Positions 33,701-42,700 of a stretch of 64,000 nt of DNA are shown here, piece by piece. The stretch comes from Shinisaurus crocodilurus. Lineage: Eukaryota > Chordata > Lepidosauria > Squamata > Shinisauridae. Location of the stretch: the NCBI GenBank assembly GCA_021292165.1, contig CM037879.1:263817921-263881920 (forward strand). The letters are read 5' to 3'. How positions within the stretch are numbered: the stretch's first letter is position 1; each line of letters opens with the position of its first letter. The position numbers and the translations under genes are program-made. Below the pieces are notes generated by a model that was given only the letters and a program-made list of their open reading frames with translations, did no database searches and was not told the DNA's origin.

Positions 33701-36700
33701 CTGTTCTAAAGTACAGTCATTTACCATATCTAGAAATATTCTATCTTCATGTTCTGGATGTACATTTACTACCCCTGTAAGGACTATTCCAGTCACCCAT
33801 AGTTAATGGCTGTGCTTCTCTGAGCTGTCCTGTTTAATGTATTGACATACACATCTTCAGGGCTTTCTGTGTCTGATGGGTCCATGGTCACAGTTGATGG
33901 GAACAATATTCATGTGTGATGAGCCCCTTGGAGATTGGTTTTGTTCCTCTTGTTTTGGATTGTTTCCTGTATGTGTCGTGCTGACCATAGATGTCCTGCC
34001 AAATCAGCTGCATTGCTTACATTGCACTGTGATGGGCTTCCGCCTCAAACGCACACTCACAAAATGAGCCCCTTGAAAAACAGGCTGGCTTGGAGAGAAC
34101 CAAGAATTGTCTCGCTAGCAACTCCTGAATGCTGAAACTGGTGCAGAATATGAGCAGGGTCTGAACTTAATAAAATTCAAGAAAAATTCTGTGTCCAGGC
34201 AATCCAAATTCTGTGCCAAGAAAATCTGAATTCCGCAACCTGTATAAATGATCTAAATTGAATAAATTTGCACATCTTCTCTTATTCTGCAAAATTTATT
34301 TTGCATATTCTTCAGGGGCAAGAAGCTATGTATCTCATTGACGTTCCGCCCCAACCACTCTTATCCAGTCACCCCGTTTGACTTCTGAGATCTTAGCAAG
34401 CATTGCGTATGCACTTTCAAGCATATCTTCATAACCATGAGGGCTAGGAATTTGTTTTGTGGTGTGTGTGTTTAAATGAAAGCTGAGATCTGTAACCAAG
34501 TTCTGCAATGCTACATTTCACAGGTTTTCAGTCCTCCCACAGAATCGCAGTATTTGCATGGCCCTGAATAGGAGACACAACATTTTTTTTCCAGAGGGTG
34601 GGAGGGCTGTCCTGTGTTTCCAATGCGTAAGCACCACTGCAGATAGCAATATGGACACAGTTGCATTGTGGGCTGTTTCGACAGTAATAAAAACATGCAA
34701 GAAAAGGCAAGAATGTGCCATTCATACTTTTCCTGGAAATACATGATGAAGGCATTCTGAATCTCTATGGATTAAAGACGGCAGGAGAGAATGGCTTGGT
34801 ATGAGAGGCTAAAGCCATTCAAGCTGCTTATTCCACCAAGATGTTTGGTGGGGCCAGGAGGAGGCACATGCCCATACTTTCCTTTGCTGGAGAATAAAGT
34901 GGAAATAAGCCTTCACACTTTTTCCTAAGAGGTGCCTTTTGCCTTTGCACCGTACAAGTTGGTCTTATTTTTACCCAGCGATTGGCATGTCTTCCCTTTG
35001 GACCATGATGTGCAGCCTTCCTGAAATTAAAATGGAACTTAATTGGCTTGCGTGTGCCCAGCCATTCTCGTTGAGTCAGGCTTCAATACAAAGCATTCAA
35101 ATTCAGGGTGGTTGTTAGTATATTCCCCCAGGCCCCTTTGTTGGCCCAGACATTTTCCTGTGAATCTTGAGTGTGTGTACTGGCATTGTAGGGCACTCGA
35201 TAATTACCACTGGACTCGGAAAGATTGATGTGGCTGAAAAGAGAGTGCTCGGCTGTCAGTTTTCTGTTATGCATATGGATCTATTCATGGAATGCCCATT
35301 TCACGGGAGGCGCCTTTGAACTCAATTAGATCTTCCTGTTTCAATGAGTGGATTGTTGGGAGACATGGCTTGCACCGTTTGGTATACGCTCCTTTCAAGC
35401 TGATAGAGGATATTAACCACAAGATTAGAAATGTAGCGGTCCATGGCAGCCTTCCCCAACCTGGTGCCCTCCACATGTTCTGGACTACAGCTCCCATCAT
35501 CTCTGACCATTGACCATGCTGGCTGGGATTATGGGAATTGTAGTCCAGAACATGTGGAAGGCACCGGGTTGGGGAAGCCTAGTCTGTGACTTATGTTCTT
35601 ATATACATGCCCCCCCTGTGGCAAAAGAAAGGTACAGGCATAATGTCAGATGAGAACGTGGACTGTCAGAGCAGTGCCATGCTTGTATGTGTTTGCTGCA
35701 GATGCGCTGGTCCAGTCAGGGCTCCCAGGCACATGTACAGTCATGCCTTGGATTGAGAGCATAATTTGTTCCGGAAACGTGCTTGTAATCCAAAACACTC
35801 TTATATCAAAACGAAATCCCCCCAAAAAAAATGTTGAACAGAGATTTTTAATTTAAGCCGTACTACAGTACTTGTATTGCAAGACGTCGCTTGTATATCA
35901 AGTTAAAAAAAAATTAAATATTTAAAAATTTGCTTGTCTTGCAAAACGCTCTCAAACCAAGTTACTTGCAATCCAAGGTATTACTGTACGTGAGTGTTTA
36001 AGGATGCCCAGCTGTTGTTCACACTCTGTATTTACTATGAGAAGCACAGTTCTATCCAGGGTAAATGCAATCGCCACATAAAGAATGGAACCAGTCTGGC
36101 CTTTTTCAAATGTAACAAAGATGTGGAGAAGCAGACGTGCATGATGTGACTTGACTGTCTCCTTTAGGAGTGAAAGCTGCTTTATGGCAGGTCAGACTGT
36201 TTGTCCATCCAGCGCAGTATTGCCTACTCTGACTGGCAGGTCTGTCACATCATCTGCTACCTGATCCTTTTTAGCTAGAGATGCCAAGGATTGAACCCTC
36301 TGCATGCAGGGCACGTGCTCTGTGCCTGAGCTGAGCCTCTCTCTTTCTGCTTCTCCAGTAATGTCTGCAATAGGATCTGTGGTTCTTCTTCTCAGTAAGG
36401 CTCACATGTCTTCATAATGGCATTTCACGTAAGCCTTTAAAAAAAATTTAGATTCACTTTTTGAAACTACAGAAGAACTGGGGAAACCAACATTGTGACT
36501 TACTCTCACTTCTTCTTTCCCTGATTCTTTGTAATATTTGAACCGGTTCTCTTTTTTTTAAGTTGAGGTTAGCCCTCGTGACTGTCATACTAATGATGTC
36601 TGCTGCTTTCCCTCTCTCGCCCTCGTGTCTTGTATATAGGCAGCACTGCCCAGAGGTTCTAGAAGACCAAACTGAAACAGCATGAAACAATGTATTCAAA

Positions 36701-39700
36701 TGCAACAGAACTGCCTGGCCACAATCCAGGAGGGTGTTAGGGTTAGTTAAACGTCTTGATTTAACCTATATAGCCTATACAGTAATACCTTGGATTGCAA
36801 GTAACTTGGTTTGAGAGCGTTTTGCAAGACAAGCAAATTTTTAAATATTTATTTATTTTTTACTTGATATACAAGCGATGTCTTGCAATACAAGTACTGT
36901 AGTACGGCTTAAATTAAAAATCTCTGTACAAATTCTTTTGGGGGGGATTTCGTTTTGATATAAGAGTGTTTTGGATTACAAGCACATTTCCGGAACGAAT
37001 TATGCTCTCAATCCAAGGCATGACTGTATAGCAAGGGTGGGCAACTTGTAGCCCTCCAGATGTTTTGGCCTACAACTTCCATCAGCTCTAGCCAGCATAG
37101 TCAGTGGCTAGAGGGATCATGGGAGTTGTAAGCCAAAACATCTGGAGGGCCACAAGTTGCCCACTGCTGCTGTATAGCATAGACTGAAGGGTCTTGATGT
37201 GAGGTTTAGGGCAGATTTCCCCACCCCATTATGCATGTGTTTATGTTTGTTGTATACAGATTGGGAGCTGCAGTTTGGCCACTAAGGAGATGAATATATT
37301 CTGACCTGATAGCCAAGGAATTAGACAGCCCCACTATAAAGCCTGAAGCAATATTCACAATGGCAAAAATCCATGGGAAGCAAATTGCTTCACTGGGTGT
37401 GACGGGTTCAAATGTTTGGTGCAAACCTCAATAACTGAAGAGAGTATGAACCGAAGAGCCATCTGTAGCAGCAACCAAGCCAGCACTGAGCCTTAAGACA
37501 GATAAGCATTCTGTTTTAAATTGAGAGGGAACGCTGTGACTCTCCAATTAAAGGTGGGTCTGGAAGTAAAATATCTTCCGTTTGGGACAACTTCACCTAT
37601 TTCATAAAACCATAAGCTCACCATTTATAGTCCCCTAGGAAATGATCTTAAATTCTTCTTGTATTACTTATGTGATACAACCCATGTTTTTTATTTGATT
37701 ATAAATCATGTTACTGTCATATGTGTGATAGATAAAAGTTTTTTGGCAAGTAAAAATCTCTACTGTATCAAAGCATAGGTATGTAGGTGTGGGTTTCATC
37801 TTATCCATTTCTTGCTTCATATTTCCCATGACACTTTCTGGGGTTGAAGCCTAGATGAGAAACTTTTTAGGGGGGGGTTAAGCCTTGCAGTTGTTGAAAG
37901 CTCTGGAATGGGATGAAAATACTTAGTGGGCTAGAATCAGTCCCACTTGGAAGTTGTGCACTCCTGATCCTACAGGCTCAATAGGGTTTTTTTAATGACT
38001 TACTCTCTTGCCCCTGTACTTAGGGCTTAGTTGAACATTGTGCTGAAACTGATGGTCAAGTGCCCTTTTGAATATGCTAGTGACTTTTTCAAATGGTGTT
38101 CTTTCTGACATTCATCAGAAGCTTCTTTGATGAGATCTGTTGTTTGATCTCATCAACAGATCTGCAGACAAGTTTCTCTGAAAGACATCTTGTCCACCAT
38201 TGCTGATCTTCCCCTGCAGTGTACAACTGCAGGAGGGTTTGGGGAGTGTTGTAGAACACAGTCTTGAGTATGAGTAGGACAGTGGTGAGGCCGAGGAAGC
38301 CTGCCCAGCACCTGTACAAACTGTGCGCACTTTAAAACATGCCCCGGAATCTTTTGCAGCAGTTGAACCAATGTGGAAAGAGGACACAGACTGTGAAAAC
38401 AATCAGATTACACCACGTGGTATCCATGCTTCCCTGATTGTGGGCAGTAATCAAGCTGACACAAGCAGTAACGTAAATTGCATTGCACTGGCGCAGGCGT
38501 GGGCAACTTTCGGAGATCCAGGGGCCTTTTTTGCAGTCTGTGAGCTGCGTGTTGCTCACCCCTGTGCTAGCATAAGGGGCCTCTAGTGCAACATCAATAG
38601 CATTAGCTGGTGCAACAGGATTCCCTGGAAATCCCATAATGCCAGCTATTGGTGTTGCGCTAGAGGTCCCTTACACTAGCACAACATAATTTACATTAGC
38701 ACTCATGTCAACTTGGATACTGCCCAGTGAAAGCAAGTTGTTTCTCTCCACATCATTGTTAAACCCTGTGATTCTGTAAGGAGCTTGAACAGTGTTCTTT
38801 ATTAGAAACCAGGCACATAGGACAGAGAAACTTTGAGGTTATTGCTTCAGTGCAAGCATCACGTGGAAACAAACCCTTGCTAGAGTGGCCCAACATATCT
38901 CCACCTGTGGCCAGTGTGAGGCTCCAATCATCAGTCCTGAAACATGGAACTGTGGGGTTGAGTCCACCAAAGAACTGTCTGTGTGCTTGCTCACTCACTT
39001 CCACCTCTGTTCAAGAAATGCCAATATCTGGATGAACAGGATAGATAGAAAGGTCCCAGTTTCGTGTTGATGCAAAGGATCTTTCATATTTGCCCAAGTA
39101 AACATGCTTAATTACTTGATTTTGTCGACATCCCTATTTGTCCATGCCAAAACAGATTTGTTGTACGTGTGTGCGTTTTTCTAGTGGAATACATCTCTCT
39201 TCCTGACCACTTACAACATGGCATAATTTTGGATATATTCCAGCCAGCATACACTTCAGTGGAGAATTCTGAAACAGCAAACTTCCCTAAACAGAAAGCT
39301 TTCTCTAAAAGTGTGCGTCTCTACTGTGATCTTGTGCACCTTTTTCTAGCTGCAGTGATTCTGTTCCACGGCTAAATGTTGTCTGCTATTTCTTCAGTTA
39401 GAATATTTTTTCATATTTGTAATACATTTTCCCATTGTAAGATGCAAGGAGTTTGGATAATGAGCCCTCCCACCCCCCAAATCTAGCCTTTGTACATTTT
39501 CCACATGGCACGTCCCAGTCATAAAAGATCTGCGTGACTCCCAGTATTGGCATCTCTGTAGATTCCCTCTATTAAACTGCTGAGTTTAATTGTTTGTATT
39601 GGAGATACACAGCTTTATATTAGGGGGGAAATGCCCCAAATAGAGATGCACACAGGAAAATATTAATCACACAATTAGCGTGGTTATTGCTCTGCCAGCC

Positions 39701-42700
39701 TTGACCGCACTCTCCGCTTTCCCCAGTGATGCTAGTACAGACACGCTTCTCTGAAACACCAGTCATGGCTCCCTTCTCCTTTTTAAAGGCTTCTACTTAC
39801 CTTGGCCAAAGTACATTTGTTCCATGCCAAAACCAACCACACACTACTGTTCACTTAGATGTTGAGGCCTCTCACGTCCTTTTCAGACCTCCAGTAGAAG
39901 TCAGAAATTGGACATATTTCTTTTTCCTTTTGACCTTTTGCATCAATGATGGCAAAGCAACAAGTTCTCCTTGAGCCTCGGCAGCAGAGATGCAGGGGCA
40001 GATTCTCTTGGAACGTCCCTAGCAGAGAGTTTGGACTTCGCATTGCTCTCAGGTATCCTGCAGGAAAATGTGAAGGGAGGATGTTTGAGTCTTGCGTGGG
40101 AGAATGGTCTATAAACAGTGGGAGAGCTTGCAATGAAAGAGCATTTTCTCCTCTTTATACATATGGTTGGCTAAAGCCTCATTAAAATGTGGATCTTGTG
40201 CTGCTAGAATTCAGAGAAATCTTTCTGAGTTATGCCTCCTGTTGTTACCAAGAAACTGTCACGGGGGCTGAAAGAGAGGGGCTTATCAAAACCCCGCATG
40301 CATATAGTTACCTACTGCAAGATTAATTAAGCTAAATTACTAAGAATAGTTCACAAAGATACAAGCATCAATTTAACTGATGGAGTCTGCCCCAGAAAAG
40401 TGAGGTTGGGGAGACAGTCTAGAGGTGTTCTTGATTCCCATAGCTTCAGACAAACACACGAGTTTGCTAGGCTAACATCTGTACTTAAGACCTTGGTAGA
40501 AGGTGGGTCACCACCCCTGAATTTTCTCCCAAGGACAGCAACAAACCAATAGTACAGGAAGAGAGTGGTTTCCTATCCTGTCTCCGAATGTGTGCAGCTT
40601 CCAGTTAGGCTGTTCGGGAACATAGGAAGGTTATGATATGGCATCACCTCTTTGTGTTATGATTTGGGGATCTTGATACTGGAGCCATTTTCTCATGTCT
40701 TGTGGATCTTGCCCACTATTGCACTGGTCTCACTGCTACCACAGCTGCTGCACTCCATATTTCAGAGAGACAATGGAATTCTACTTCATAAAATAGCTTC
40801 TTCACACCCTAATGGCTGAGGCCTAGCCTCGGATACTACAAGCAGACTGATCATGGAGTGTTTGTTTGCCATAGGTATGTCCTAGGAAATAAATGTCATG
40901 ATGCCTCTCAATACCAGTTGCTTGGAAACACGAGCAGGAAGGTGCTATTGCGCTCATATCTTGGGGGCTTCCCACTGGGGTATCTGGCTGGTCACTATCA
41001 GGACAGAATGCTGGACTAGATAGGCCTTTGGTCTGAACCAACGTGGCTCTTCTCATGTTGTCATGAATGTCCAAATGGTCCAGGACATGATTGCTTTCCT
41101 GTGTATACAAGTCCCTATTTTCTACATCTCAACTGGGTGGCAACTGGTACAAGAAAGGTCATACATGCAGATCTGGACTTTGATCTACCGCTGACCTATT
41201 TTCACTGTGTCAATTTCTTATTTTCCTGGCTGCATTTGCTTCTTGTTTTCTTTGGCTCTACTGCTGTGATCATCTTGCCAAGCCCCAACTGCTTTTACAA
41301 TGATAACTTGACTTTGGCCTACATTGAGCACCAGATCTAGGTAGTACCTGGAAAGCTGCGCTGAGTGGCTTGCATCTATTTCAGGGTGGGGTGGGGAGTG
41401 GTGGGAAAGACCCACATTGGCACGGTAGACACATAAGAGGGCATGTACAGCAGCTGCCTTATCTAGGCGTTTGGGCTTTCTAGATGCAGGCTCTGAGCTA
41501 AACCAGAATTATTCAGAAATGTAACTGATTTTTCCGTAACTCCTATCTCCCCTACTACTTACTGTAGGGGCAGCCATAGAGGGGGAAAAAAATATATTTT
41601 CAGTCATCCTAATGCTGTTCAATGAACAAAATAAGCTCAGTTCAGAGCTTTTTCCTTGTTTTGTTGTTTTGTTCAATAAAACATTGAGATTTTGGTAGAG
41701 CTCTCTTATTTAGCACTATTCAAGGTTTTTAACTATTGTTTTCTCCTTCTCCACAGGGTGTTCCTGTAATGGCAATAAGAAATAAAATGATTTCTGAAGG
41801 ATTAAACCCAGATCTTCTTGAGTAAGCAAAAAAGTCTGTTTAGCTTGAATATTATGTGTATGGAGACTTGATGGAGATGAAGTGGGGAAGGAAAGCATGT
41901 ATTTTGGTCATAGGATCATAGAGTTGGAAGGGGCCTACAAGGCCATCGAGTCCAACCCCCTGCTCAGTGCAGGAAACTAGAGGAGGGGTCTCCCATCCAA
42001 GTAATAACCAGGCCTGAGCCTGCTTAGCTTTCCACACTCAGACAAGCTGAGCCAGTGTGAGCCACATTTGGAAGTGTCAGAGAAATGTAATCTGAAAAAC
42101 TTTGCAACACTGAAAGAACAATTAAGATCTACCTGTTATAGGCTTTGGGGGAGTATGATACTATAGGGCCCTTCTGGGTGAAGGTTTGAGTTGCTTGGAA
42201 AAATGTAAGTTTTCCCCAGTTTGTGCTGGAAAGCAACAGAGCTGTGGCCTGCAACCATCCCACCTTCTTCCTTTCCTCTGAAGAATGCTCTGGGCCCACA
42301 TGGAGCTTATAGGCATGCTGTGCAGATCTGTTTTGCAGCTGAAGATTAAAAAAAACAAAGTAAAGTATCTTTAATATTAAAAATAAACAAAATCAGGAGG
42401 GTTTGGGGGGGCTTGGCAGGCACCAAGAGGAGTGTCTAGGGTGGGGACTGTTGTGCCCGTGGACACTTCATTGGCGACCCCAGGGATAGAGCACAGTTTC
42501 TGATTGTCGCAGCCCATGGTGGGACAGTCAGATACTCTAGCTGAGATGTTCTGGGTTAAGATACCAGGATCCTAAATCAGTGTTCTCAAGCTTAATGTAA
42601 CTGTGTATCCCTTCTAAGAATATACCCACAAACCTAGAATCCTACCTCCTACACACACACACACAAACACTGTACCCAGCTCCTAAATTGTCCATGTTTT

